34,452 nt of DNA from Bacteroidales bacterium UBA1751 (GTDB lineage: Bacteria > Bacteroidota > Bacteroidia > Bacteroidales > UBA932): the NCBI GenBank assembly GCA_002315995.1, contig DCHN01000069.1, forward strand, positions 1-34,452, in the 5' to 3' direction. A program made the position numbers and the translations under genes. Below the pieces are notes generated by a model. That model did no database searches and was not told the origin of the DNA. It was given only the letters and a program-made list of their open reading frames with translations. Of this stretch, positions 15,928 to 24,342 are shown piece by piece; within the stretch, counting starts at the first letter, position 1, and every line of letters begins with the position of its first letter.

Positions 15928-17046
15928 ATGTATCTTAAATCAGTTAAAATCTATAATTTCAAGAACATAGCGTCTCAGGAACTTCTCTTCAGCCCGAAGT
16001 TGAACTGCATAACAGGCAACAATGGAGAGGGAAAGACAAATCTTCTGGACTCCATTCACTACTTGTGCATGACCAAAAGTTACTTCAACTCATCTGACCA
16101 TTACTCTCTGAGAAGCGGTGAGAATGAATTTTCACTGAATGGTGAATTTGTCTGCAATGATGCCACAACCGAGAATATTCAGATTTCACTCAAATCTTCG
16201 GAGAAGAGTGTAAGGAGAAATGGAAAAACACTTGAGAAAATATCATCACATATAGGAAGATTTCCCGTTGTAATGATTTCACCTGATGATTCCAAGCTTG
16301 TTAATGGCGGAGCCGAATCCAGAAGACGTCTTATGAATACTATACTCTGCCAGCTTGACAAAAACTATTTGCATGCTGCACAGAGATATAATACAGCCCT
16401 TGACAACAGAAACAGATTACTCAAGAGCGGGAGCAGACTCTCTACAGATATTTTGGAGCTGTATGACTCAAAACTCTCTGAAGAGGCATATTACATCTAC
16501 AGCAAAAGAGCGGAACTTGTCAATGAACTCCTGCCTCTTGTTGGAAAATATTACGCTATTCTCTCAGCAAACGGCGAGAGCACGGAGCTCAAATACATCT
16601 CCAGTATGAACAAATTTGAGGAGATCTCAAACCTCTCTCTAAAGGAGATTCTTGCTGACACGTTGCAGAAAGACATCACTCTGGGATATACATCAACAGG
16701 GGTGCACAGAGATGACATAGATTTCTCATTGAATGGACTTCCATTAAGACAGTGCGCTTCCCAAGGGCAGCAGAAGACCTTCTGCGTATCACTCAGACTT
16801 GCTCAATATACAATTATGAGCAGCATTTACGGCCTCTCACCAATATTGCTGCTGGATGATGTTTTTGACAAACTTGATATGAGCAGGGTGGAGAAGCTGC
16901 TTGATATGGTTGCCTCAACGGATTTCGGTCAGATATTCATCTCCGACTGCAATTATGAAAGAACCCAGAAACTTGTAGATACCCTTAACAGGGATGCATT
17001 CAATTACAGGGTGAATAACGGTATATTTGAACTGATTCAGCAATAG
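15928..17046 (+). CDS. recF: DNA replication/repair protein RecF
   Basis: A 372-residue SMC-like ATPase. Walker A is GNNGEGKT (30-37) in the start segment LKSVKIYNFKNIASQELLFS. The ABC-type signature region reads QCASQGQQKTFCVSLRLAQY in the C-terminal third, and Walker B is SPILLLDDVFDKLD, followed by the FISDCN segment. RecF loads RecA at gaps together with RecO and RecR. Length matches the family (about 360-375). It is the first gene of a tight operon with the DUF721/DciA gene (8 bases) and the DUF4301 gene (5 bases). No dnaA or dnaN is nearby, so this is not the dnaA-dnaN-recF layout of an origin region. Confidence 0.96.
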   Translation: MYLKSVKIYNFKNIASQELLFSPKLNCITGNNGEGKTNLLDSIHYLCMTKSYFNSSDHYSLRSGENEFSLNGEFVCNDATTENIQISLKSSEKSVRRNGKTLEKISSHIGRFPVVMISPDDSKLVNGGAESRRRLMNTILCQLDKNYLHAAQRYNTALDNRNRLLKSGSRLSTDILELYDSKLSEEAYYIYSKRAELVNELLPLVGKYYAILSANGESTELKYISSMNKFEEISNLSLKEILADTLQKDITLGYTSTGVHRDDIDFSLNGLPLRQCASQGQQKTFCVSLRLAQYTIMSSIYGLSPILLLDDVFDKLDMSRVEKLLDMVASTDFGQIFISDCNYERTQKLVDTLNRDAFNYRVNNGIFELIQQ

Positions 17047-17054
17047 TTAATGCC

Positions 17055-17345
17055 ATGCTGTACGAAAAACCAAAACCAATATCCGACATCATTTCTGAAA
17101 TTGTACGTGAAGAGCATTTGGAAAATGGGCTGAACAGCGCCAGGATTGTAACACGTTTCAAAGAGTTGATAGGATTGAGTGAACAGAGGGCCATTTCAAA
17201 AATCTCCTTCTCAAAAGGCGTATTGTACTGCACTGTTACCTCATCAATTGTAAGAAGTTCAATTTTTATGAAAAAGAGGGAGATTCTTTCAAGGCTTCAG
17301 CAGGAAAATCCTTCTCAAACAGTTAAGAATATAGTATTACGTTAA
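17055..17345 (+). CDS. DUF721 family protein, DciA-like
   Basis: A 96-residue basic protein that fits the short DUF721 form found next to recF in Bacteroidetes. Recognisable features are the N-terminal helix (YEKPKPISDIISEIVREE), RIVTRFKELIGLSEQRAIS in place of the usual W-x-x-x-x-G region, and a KH-like C-terminal part with GVLYCTVTSSIVRSSIFMKK and a closing NIVLR strand. DciA in other phyla loads the replicative helicase DnaB. The protein here may do the same, but a role in loading is inferred from the family. It lies 8 bases after recF and 5 before the DUF4301 gene. Confidence 0.8.
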   Translation: MLYEKPKPISDIISEIVREEHLENGLNSARIVTRFKELIGLSEQRAISKISFSKGVLYCTVTSSIVRSSIFMKKREILSRLQQENPSQTVKNIVLR

Positions 17346-17350
17346 CGTCT

Positions 17351-18802
17351 ATGATAACATTAGAAGAGCAACTGAACAATTACAGGAGCGGTTTTCCATA
17401 TCTGGATGTCATTGCTCCGGCCACTGTTTACAACGGTATTTTACAGCTTGGCAGGCCAGGCAAGGAGAGAGCAATTGAATGCTACACAAAGTATCTGAAA
17501 TCAAATGGAACAATATGCAAGTTTGTTCCGGCATCTGGAGCTGCAACCAGAATGTTCAAATCAATTTATGAGGGTTTGGATATCATGAGAAACTCTGATG
17601 AACCTCTCCCGGAAGATCATCCATGCTCTATATTCCTTAACAATCTCGGAAAAATTCCTCTCCTTGATGCAGAGGACCTTCTTGCCATTCTTTTGGAAAA
17701 GGATGGGTTGAATCTTGGCAACACTCCCAAAGGGCTTATCAGATTCCACGACTACGGAAATATTGTAAGAACTCCTTTTGAAGAGCATATGGTTGAGGGC
17801 GCATATTATGCAAAAGAGAAAAACGGAAGGGTGAATATTCATTATACCGTTTCAAAGGAGCATCTCAAGCACTTCAAAGGACTTCTTGCAAATATGAAGG
17901 ATTTCTATGAGCAGAGTTATGGCTGCAAATACATGGTTTCATTTTCATTGCAGGATCCAGCAACTGATATGGTTGCAGTTGACAGCACAAACAACCCATT
18001 TGTAAAACCTGACGGTAAGATACTCTACCGCCCGGCCGGTCATGGCGCACTAATATCAAATCTGAACTCCATTAAAGAGAACATCATTGTAATCAAGAAT
18101 ATAGACAATGTGACGGTTGAGAACAGGCTTTCTGATACAACAGTATGGAAAAAGATTCTTATTGGAAAAGCAGTAGAACTTCAGAATCAGCTTTTTGAAT
18201 ACGCAAATAAACTAAGTGCAAATGATGCTGTAATGAGTAAAGCTGCATTGAAGGATTGCGCAAGTTTCCTGAAGAAAAATTTCTCTATTGTTCTTCCTGA
18301 ACATCTGTTTGATTATGAGAATAATGAGAGCGCAAAATATGACAAACTCAGAACCCTTCTCTACGATATTGTAAACAGGCCTCTGCGCGTATGCGGAATG
18401 GTGAAGAACCAGGGTGAACCCGGTGGTGGCCCTTACATTGTTAGAGAGTCTGACGGCACCACTTCACTTCAGATTCTGGAAGCCGCTCAGTTGAACAGAA
18501 AGGATTCTCACATTGATGGAATGGTTGCCAAATCGACACATTTCAACCCAGTTGACATTGTATGCGCCGTTTATGACCATAAAGGCAATAAATTCGACCT
18601 GGAAAAATACATAGACCCTTCAACAGGCTTCATCTCTGAAAAGAGTTATGAAGGGCACCCCATAAAGGCCCAGGAGCTTCCAGGTCTCTGGAATGGTGCC
18701 ATGAGCAAGTGGAACACTCTTTTCGTTGAAGTGCCTTTATCTACATTCAACCCTGTAAAGAGCGTTTTGGACCTGCTCAGGCCTGCTCACAGAGTAAAAT
18801 AG
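17351..18802 (+). CDS. DUF4301 family protein, possible nucleotidyltransferase fold
   Basis: A 483-residue cytoplasmic protein I assign to DUF4301, a family largely confined to Bacteroidetes with no established function. Near the N terminus KFVPASGAATRMFK (57-70) resembles the G-x-G-T-R-M nucleotide-binding loop of sugar-nucleotide pyrophosphorylases. Other conserved-looking blocks are ILYRPAGHGALISNLNSI (about 225-245), RVCGMVKNQGEPGGGPYIV (about 348-366) and STHFNPVDIVCAV (about 398-410). These resemble parts of UDP-sugar pyrophosphorylases (a glycine-rich loop, a GHG block, a late N-x-G-E-P-G-G-G-P block). A pyrophosphorylase role is an inference. It ends the recF operon. Confidence 0.75.
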   Translation: MITLEEQLNNYRSGFPYLDVIAPATVYNGILQLGRPGKERAIECYTKYLKSNGTICKFVPASGAATRMFKSIYEGLDIMRNSDEPLPEDHPCSIFLNNLGKIPLLDAEDLLAILLEKDGLNLGNTPKGLIRFHDYGNIVRTPFEEHMVEGAYYAKEKNGRVNIHYTVSKEHLKHFKGLLANMKDFYEQSYGCKYMVSFSLQDPATDMVAVDSTNNPFVKPDGKILYRPAGHGALISNLNSIKENIIVIKNIDNVTVENRLSDTTVWKKILIGKAVELQNQLFEYANKLSANDAVMSKAALKDCASFLKKNFSIVLPEHLFDYENNESAKYDKLRTLLYDIVNRPLRVCGMVKNQGEPGGGPYIVRESDGTTSLQILEAAQLNRKDSHIDGMVAKSTHFNPVDIVCAVYDHKGNKFDLEKYIDPSTGFISEKSYEGHPIKAQELPGLWNGAMSKWNTLFVEVPLSTFNPVKSVLDLLRPAHRVK

Positions 18803-18823
18803 AGGAATAAACAAATTAATGAC

Positions 18824-18831
18824 TATATTTG
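18824..18831 (+). promoter_or_regulatory. Candidate -7 box of lysA
   Basis: TATATTTG is an exact TAnnTTTG match 46 bases before the lysA ATG. No TTTG is found at the expected -33 position. Transcription would start near 18838 with an A-rich leader of about 39 bases. Confidence 0.4.
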
Positions 18832-18876
18832 CAGGATTGAATTGACCAATTGAAATAATATAAAACATATAAAACA

Positions 18877-20037
18877 ATGATTTCACCAAAAGCCATTGAA
18901 TCTTTTCAGCAGATTCATACACCATTCTACTACTATGACCTCGATCTTTTGAGGGCAACTCTCAAAGAGTATACATCACACACTTCAAAACATGGTTACA
19001 ATGCGCATTTTGCATTGAAGGCTAATGCGGACGAGAGAGTTGTCTCTCTCATCAGAGACGCAGGTCTTGGAGCAGACTGCGTCAGCGGAAACGAGGTTAA
19101 GCTTGCAGTAAAGTATGGTTTTGATCCTAAAAAAATCGTTTATGCAGGTGTAGGTAAATCCGACAGGGAGATCAAGGATGCACTCAAGGCAGGAATCTTC
19201 TCATTCAACTGCGAGTCTGTTCCTGAAATCAAGATCATTAATGACTTTGCCAAATCAATGGGCAAGGTTGCCAACATCTCTTTGAGAATCAACCCTGACA
19301 TTGATGCACACACTCATAAATACATAAGCACAGGCCTTAAGGAGAACAAGTTCGGAATAAGCCCATGGGCCTTTGAGGATGTATATGAGCTTTTCAAGAC
19401 CCTCAAGAACATAAAGCTTCAGGGACTACACTTCCACATTGGTTCACAGATTACCGAGCTCGGCGTATTCAAGACAATGTGCACCAGAATTGAGGAGCTT
19501 CAGAAATGGTTCATTGACCGCAACATAGCAATAGAGAACATCAACTGCGGCGGTGGTCTCGGTATTGACTACAATGACCCTGACGCAAACCCTATTCCTG
19601 ACTTCAAGAACTATTTCGACATAATTAGCAAGAACCTCATTGTAAGACCTGGACAGCACGTTCATTTTGAGCCTGGCCGTGCAATTGTAGGGCAGTGCGG
19701 TTCACTCATTACAAGAGTTCTCTACGTGAAGATAGGAAAAGAGAAGAAGTTCGTCATTCTCGATGCAGGTATGAATGACCTTATTCGTCCTGCTCTCTAT
19801 CAGGCACACCACGGTATTCAGAACCTTACATCAAACAAGAGAAAACTCATATATGATGTTGTTGGTCCTGTTTGCGAGAGCTCAGACTGCTTCGGTTCAA
19901 AGATTCTTCTTCCTACAACTGAGAGAGGTGACCTTGTTGCCCTCCGTTCTGCCGGTGCATACGGTCAGGTTATGGCAATGAAGTACAACCAGAGAGACCT
20001 TGCAAAGGCATACTACTCAGACGACCTTTTGAAATAA
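18877..20037 (+). CDS. lysA: Diaminopimelate decarboxylase
   Basis: A 386-residue fold-type III PLP enzyme that converts meso-diaminopimelate to lysine. The PLP lysine is K48 in HFALKANAD. Other landmarks are LHFHIGSQI, INCGGGLGIDY (phosphate-binding glycines), HFEPGRAIVG and GPVCESSDCFG, whose cysteine contributes to the active site across the dimer. The CESSD motif is characteristic of LysA rather than of ornithine/arginine decarboxylases. Length is somewhat shorter than the E. coli enzyme (420), as in other Bacteroidetes. It stands alone with its own promoter box and is followed 16 bases later by ffh. Confidence 0.96.
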   Translation: MISPKAIESFQQIHTPFYYYDLDLLRATLKEYTSHTSKHGYNAHFALKANADERVVSLIRDAGLGADCVSGNEVKLAVKYGFDPKKIVYAGVGKSDREIKDALKAGIFSFNCESVPEIKIINDFAKSMGKVANISLRINPDIDAHTHKYISTGLKENKFGISPWAFEDVYELFKTLKNIKLQGLHFHIGSQITELGVFKTMCTRIEELQKWFIDRNIAIENINCGGGLGIDYNDPDANPIPDFKNYFDIISKNLIVRPGQHVHFEPGRAIVGQCGSLITRVLYVKIGKEKKFVILDAGMNDLIRPALYQAHHGIQNLTSNKRKLIYDVVGPVCESSDCFGSKILLPTTERGDLVALRSAGAYGQVMAMKYNQRDLAKAYYSDDLLK

Positions 20038-20053
20038 TTACTGATACAACCAT

Positions 20054-21397
20054 ATGTTCGAAAACCTGATTGACCGCCTTGAAAATTCGTTCAAGATTCT
20101 CAAGGGTGAAGGAAAGATAACGGAAATCAACGTAGCTGAAACGCTCAAGGATATAAGAAAAGCACTCCTTGACGCCGATGTGAGCTACAAGATTGCAAAG
20201 AAGTTCTGTGATGGAGTAAAGGAGAAGGCTATGGGCCAGAATGTGCTCAAATCAGTGAAGCCTTCCCAAATGATGGTGAAAATTGTTCATGACGAACTTG
20301 CTGCCCTTATGGGGAGCCAGGCCTCTGAAATCAACATCAACGGCAATCCTGGAGTTGTTCTGGTATCAGGTCTTCAGGGATCAGGAAAGACAACATTCTG
20401 CGGAAAACTTTCTTACCTTCTAAAAAACAAGAAAGGTAAGAAAGTTCTTGTATGTGCAGGCGACGTATACCGTCCTGCCGCTATTGACCAGTTAAAAGTG
20501 CTCACTCAGCAGATAGGTGTTGACATATACACTGAGGAGGGCAATATGAACCCCGTATCGCTTGCCAAAAGTGCTCTTTCACATGCAAAGGCAAACGGAT
20601 ACAACGTCCTAATAATAGATACTGCCGGCCGTCTTGCCGTTGACCAGGAGATGATGGATGAGATATCAGCCATCAAGGATGCTGTAAAACCTACGGAAAC
20701 CCTCTTTGTTGTTGACTCAATGACCGGTCAGGATGCTGTGGAAACCGCCAAGGCTTTCAACGACAGACTCAATTTCGACGGAGTGGTGCTCACAAAGCTC
20801 GATGGTGATACAAGAGGTGGTGCTGCTCTATCAATAAAAGCAATAGTTGAAAAGCCAATCAAATTCGTCTCTTCAGGTGAGAAGATGGAGACACTTGACA
20901 TCTTCCATCCTGAACGAATTGCTGACCGAATCCTTGGAATGGGTGATGTGGTTTCTCTCGTTGAGAAGGCGCAGGAACAGTTCAATGAAGAGGAGGCCAA
21001 AAAACTCCAGAAGAAACTTCTCAAAGACCAGTTCACCTTCACAGACTTCTATGACCAGATTCAGCAAATCAAGAAGATGGGCAACATAAAGGATCTTGCA
21101 TCCATGCTACCAGGTGTTGGAAAGGCACTCAAGGATGTAGATATGGACAACAGCTCATTCAAGGGAATAGAGGCTATTATTCAGTCAATGACGCCTGAGG
21201 AGAGAAACAACCCTTCAATAATAAACGGCTCAAGAAGAAAGAGAATAGCAGATGGAAGCGGTTCAACAATAGTAGAGGTGAACCGACTTCTCAAACAGTT
21301 CGAGGATACAAAGAAAATTATGAAAACAATGGCCGGCGGCGGTGGCAAAAGGGCAATGAACGCTATGCAGGCCATGAGAAACTTCAGAGGAAAGTAA
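20054..21397 (+). CDS. ffh: Signal recognition particle protein Ffh (SRP54)
   Basis: A 447-residue SRP GTPase. The N domain covers about 1-88. The G domain has GLQGSGKTT (106-114), DVYRPAAIDQL (137-147), DTAGRL (189-194) and TKLDGDTRGGA. The methionine-rich M domain begins near 300 and ends with AMNAMQAMRNFRGK. It binds 4.5S RNA and signal sequences and delivers ribosomes to FtsY. folD starts one base after its stop codon. Confidence 0.98.
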   Translation: MFENLIDRLENSFKILKGEGKITEINVAETLKDIRKALLDADVSYKIAKKFCDGVKEKAMGQNVLKSVKPSQMMVKIVHDELAALMGSQASEININGNPGVVLVSGLQGSGKTTFCGKLSYLLKNKKGKKVLVCAGDVYRPAAIDQLKVLTQQIGVDIYTEEGNMNPVSLAKSALSHAKANGYNVLIIDTAGRLAVDQEMMDEISAIKDAVKPTETLFVVDSMTGQDAVETAKAFNDRLNFDGVVLTKLDGDTRGGAALSIKAIVEKPIKFVSSGEKMETLDIFHPERIADRILGMGDVVSLVEKAQEQFNEEEAKKLQKKLLKDQFTFTDFYDQIQQIKKMGNIKDLASMLPGVGKALKDVDMDNSSFKGIEAIIQSMTPEERNNPSIINGSRRKRIADGSGSTIVEVNRLLKQFEDTKKIMKTMAGGGGKRAMNAMQAMRNFRGK

Positions 21398-21398
21398 T

Positions 21399-22289
21399 AT
21401 GGCAATACTTATTGATGGCAAGCTTACTGCTGCTCAAATCAAAGAGAGAATCAAGGCAACAGTTGAACAGAGCGTTGCAAACGGAGGCAAAAGACCTCAT
21501 CTTGCAGCAGTTCTTGTTGGAAACGACGGTGCAAGCGTCACATATGTTGCTTCAAAGGAGAAAGCCTGTGCCGATGTAGGTTTTGATTCCACCGTAATAA
21601 AGCTTAAGGAGGAGACAAGTCAGGATGAACTTCTCGCAGTTGTAAAGAGGCTCAACGAGAATCATGACATTGATGGAATAATAGTTCAACTTCCTCTTCC
21701 AAAGCACATCAACGAGCAGGTTGTCATTAAGAATATTGACTATCATAAGGATGTTGACGGTTTCCACCTTGCAAACGTTGGAAAGATGGTTCTGAACATG
21801 CCTGGATTCCTTCCTGCAACACCATTCGGTATTCTTACCCTCTTGAAGCAATACAATATTGAGACAAGAGGAAAAAACTGCGTCATTCTTGGAAGAAGCA
21901 ACATAGTGGGAAGGCCTATGGCCAACCTTATGTCCCAAAAGGGAATACTTGCTGACTGCACCGTTACAATGTGCAACAGCAAGACCAAGGACATAGCATA
22001 TTTTACACGCAATGCTGACATTATCATTGCAGCAATTGGTGTTCCTGAATTCCTCAAGGGCGATATGGTGAAGCAGGGAGTGGTTGTAATAGATGTTGGA
22101 ATCACCAGATTGCCTGATTCAACAAAGCCTAAAGGATATAGGATTGTAGGTGATGTTGATTTTGCCTCAGTTGAGCCAAAAGCATCATACATTTCACCAG
22201 TACCTGGCGGTGTTGGTCCTATGACAATTGTATCCCTTCTGGAGAATACACTAAAGAGCGCTCAAGGAAAGAAACTTACTTGGGTATAA
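21399..22289 (+). CDS. folD: Bifunctional methylenetetrahydrofolate dehydrogenase/cyclohydrolase
   Basis: A 296-residue FolD. The catalytic segment SVTYVASKEKACADVG holds the Tyr and Lys of the active site. IIVQLPLPKHI, KDVDGFHLANVG, CVILGRSNIVGRPMANLM (the NADP-binding loop) and SPVPGGVGPMTI are all present. It interconverts methylene-, methenyl- and formyl-tetrahydrofolate for purine and formate metabolism. The start lies one base after the ffh stop, so the two genes are coupled. Confidence 0.97.
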   Translation: MAILIDGKLTAAQIKERIKATVEQSVANGGKRPHLAAVLVGNDGASVTYVASKEKACADVGFDSTVIKLKEETSQDELLAVVKRLNENHDIDGIIVQLPLPKHINEQVVIKNIDYHKDVDGFHLANVGKMVLNMPGFLPATPFGILTLLKQYNIETRGKNCVILGRSNIVGRPMANLMSQKGILADCTVTMCNSKTKDIAYFTRNADIIIAAIGVPEFLKGDMVKQGVVVIDVGITRLPDSTKPKGYRIVGDVDFASVEPKASYISPVPGGVGPMTIVSLLENTLKSAQGKKLTWV

Positions 22290-22307
22290 GACCATAACTC
22301 TGAAGAC

Positions 22308-23498
22308 ATGAAGAAATTGAAGATACCTCTGCTTGTTAAAATTGTTATAGCAATTTTCCTTGGAATCGTTTGCGAACTCTTTTTTCCATTATGGCTTACA
22401 CGTATCTTCGTAACCTTCAACGGACTCTTCAGCAACTTCCTTGGTTTCATTATTCCTTTGCTCATTCTGGGCCTTGTTGCTCCGGGCATATTCGAACTTA
22501 AAGGTGGAGCCGGGAAACTTCTGTTGATAACAACTTTAATAGCATACATATCAACTGTTCTTGCTGGTAGCATATCATTCTACACCTGTGAACTGACATA
22601 TCCTTCAATTCTCTCTTTCGGTGAAATGAGCGAGTTGGGTGATGTAATTGGCACAAAGGCCATAGAACCATTTTTCAAGATGCCAATACCTCCAATTATG
22701 GATGTGACATCTTCCCTTGTCCTTGCTTTTTTCCTTGGACTCTGCCTAAGTTACATGAAGAGTGATGCTCTCAGAAATTGTCTATTTGATTTCAGAGAGT
22801 GTATTATAATGGTAATAAACAATGTAATAATTCCGGTACTTCCACTCTATATCTTCGGTATTTTCCTGAAGATAGCGGCAGACGGTGAGGCAGGGCTCGT
22901 TATATCACTCTTCATCAAGGTTATAATTGTAATATTCATTCTGCATATATTCTGGCTCATTTTCCAGTTCTGCATTGCCGGTGCAATTTCAAGGCGAAAC
23001 CCTTTCAAGGCGTTGATTACAATGATGCCTGCATATTTCACCGCTTTGGGAACACAGTCAAGTGCGGCTACAATACCAGTAACTCTCAGCAGGACAAAGT
23101 TAAACGGTGTCGATAACAAAATTGCCGATTTCGTAATTCCTCTATGTGCCACAATTCATCTCTCCGGAAGTTGCCTTAAAATTGTTGCATGCGCATTCGC
23201 TGTCCTCTTCATGAATGGAACCATTCCGCAGACAGGTGATTTCTTCCTCTTCATATGCATGCTCTCAATTACAATGGTAGCTGCCCCGGGAGTACCTGGT
23301 GGAGCAATTATGGCAGCATTGGGTCCTCTCTCAGAATATCTTGGCTTTGATGCATCTGCACAAGCACTTATGATAGCACTCTATATTGCAATGGACAGCT
23401 TCGGTACTGCCTGCAATGTTACAGGCGATGGTGCCATTGCACTAATAATCAATAGAATTCACAACAAAAGGGGATTCTCATCTCCTTCAAATGACTAA
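22308..23498 (+). CDS. Dicarboxylate/amino acid:cation symporter family protein
   Basis: A 396-residue membrane protein of the DAACS (glutamate transporter) family, with about eight membrane helices and two re-entrant hairpins. Hairpin 1 has the serine-rich motif GTQSSAATIPVTLSR (S251-S252). The last helix carries D363 and T367, followed by NVTGDG (370-375), the conserved substrate and Na+-site segment. The helix-7 motif that is NMDGT in well-studied members reads IHLSGS here (283-288), so it belongs to a separate branch and its substrate and ion should not be assumed. It overlaps the nitrilase gene by 8 bases, suggesting a linked role in uptake of amino or dicarboxylic acids. Confidence 0.88.
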   Translation: MKKLKIPLLVKIVIAIFLGIVCELFFPLWLTRIFVTFNGLFSNFLGFIIPLLILGLVAPGIFELKGGAGKLLLITTLIAYISTVLAGSISFYTCELTYPSILSFGEMSELGDVIGTKAIEPFFKMPIPPIMDVTSSLVLAFFLGLCLSYMKSDALRNCLFDFRECIIMVINNVIIPVLPLYIFGIFLKIAADGEAGLVISLFIKVIIVIFILHIFWLIFQFCIAGAISRRNPFKALITMMPAYFTALGTQSSAATIPVTLSRTKLNGVDNKIADFVIPLCATIHLSGSCLKIVACAFAVLFMNGTIPQTGDFFLFICMLSITMVAAPGVPGGAIMAALGPLSEYLGFDASAQALMIALYIAMDSFGTACNVTGDGAIALIINRIHNKRGFSSPSND

Positions 23499-24309
23499 TC
23501 ATATGTTATCTATTTCATTTGTCAGCACTCCTATTGTATGGGAGAATGCTGTGGAAAATTGTACCTATCTTTCATCACTTATTGAGAAGAATATTCACAA
23601 AATGGGCAAGGATCTTCTTCTTCTTCCTGAAATGTTCTCAACTGGATTCACCAACAATAAGGATGCAGCAGAGGAGGTTGAAGGCTATACGTTCAGATTC
23701 ATGAAGGATGTTGCAAACAAATACGGCATTGCAGTTGGCGGCTCGGTTGCTACATATACTGAGGAGTTTGACGGGGCTTCACATGATTTACAGAGAAAGT
23801 ATTACAACAGATTCTACTTCATAAAACCTGACGGCTCATACACATTCTACGATAAAAGGCATGTATTCGCATATGGAGGTGAGGACAAAACTTTTACCGG
23901 AGGAAAGAAGAGTGTAATTGCAGAGTGGAAGGGAGCGAAATTCATGCTCAATGTATGTTACGACATCAGGTTCCCAGTAGCCAGCAGAAATGTCAGGAAC
24001 AGTTATGACATTCTATTGAACATTGCATCATTCCCAGATTCAAGAATAGCTGTAATTGACCCACTTATTAAAGCGAGGGCAATTGAAAATCAGGCGTATG
24101 CAATTTTTGTCAACAGGGTGGGGGATGATCCTGTTTGCCACTATGCAGAGAGCGGAATTGCCGTTGACTTCAAGGGAAACAGAATAGACGAATCATTTGA
24201 ATCAGAGGGCTCAACCATACATAATGTAAATATGGACATTGAGGCTCTCAAGGATTTCAGGGAGAAGTTTCCGGCATGGGCAGATGCAGACACCTTTACA
24301 CTAAATTAA
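23491..24309 (+). CDS. Nitrilase-family amidohydrolase, probable omega-amidase
   Basis: A 272-residue carbon-nitrogen hydrolase. The catalytic triad is complete: E47 in LLLLPEMFSTGFT, K122 in YDKRHVFAYGGE, and C156 in NVCYDIRFP. The length and the PEMF-x-x-GF / YDKRH-x-F / CYDIRFP signatures match the YafV/omega-amidase (Nit2-like) branch, which deamidates 2-oxoglutaramate and 2-oxosuccinamate to repair or recycle transamination by-products. Two starts are possible, ATG 23491 (overlapping the symporter stop) and ATG 23503 (beginning MLSISF). The second gives a more family-like N terminus and the numbering would drop by four. Confidence 0.88.
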   Translation: MTNHMLSISFVSTPIVWENAVENCTYLSSLIEKNIHKMGKDLLLLPEMFSTGFTNNKDAAEEVEGYTFRFMKDVANKYGIAVGGSVATYTEEFDGASHDLQRKYYNRFYFIKPDGSYTFYDKRHVFAYGGEDKTFTGGKKSVIAEWKGAKFMLNVCYDIRFPVASRNVRNSYDILLNIASFPDSRIAVIDPLIKARAIENQAYAIFVNRVGDDPVCHYAESGIAVDFKGNRIDESFESEGSTIHNVNMDIEALKDFREKFPAWADADTFTLN

Positions 24310-24342
24310 TTTCAGGTTCAATAATCTATCGGCCGGGTGGGT

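Noticed and set aside
15928..17345. Replication origin near recF
   Set aside because: No dnaA, dnaN or gyrB is present and I see no cluster of DnaA boxes; recF-DUF721 pairs occur away from the origin in Bacteroidetes.
24337..24342. GTG start of the nucleotidase lipoprotein
   Set aside because: An ATG two codons later begins a standard lipoprotein signal, and GTG starts are rare in this window.
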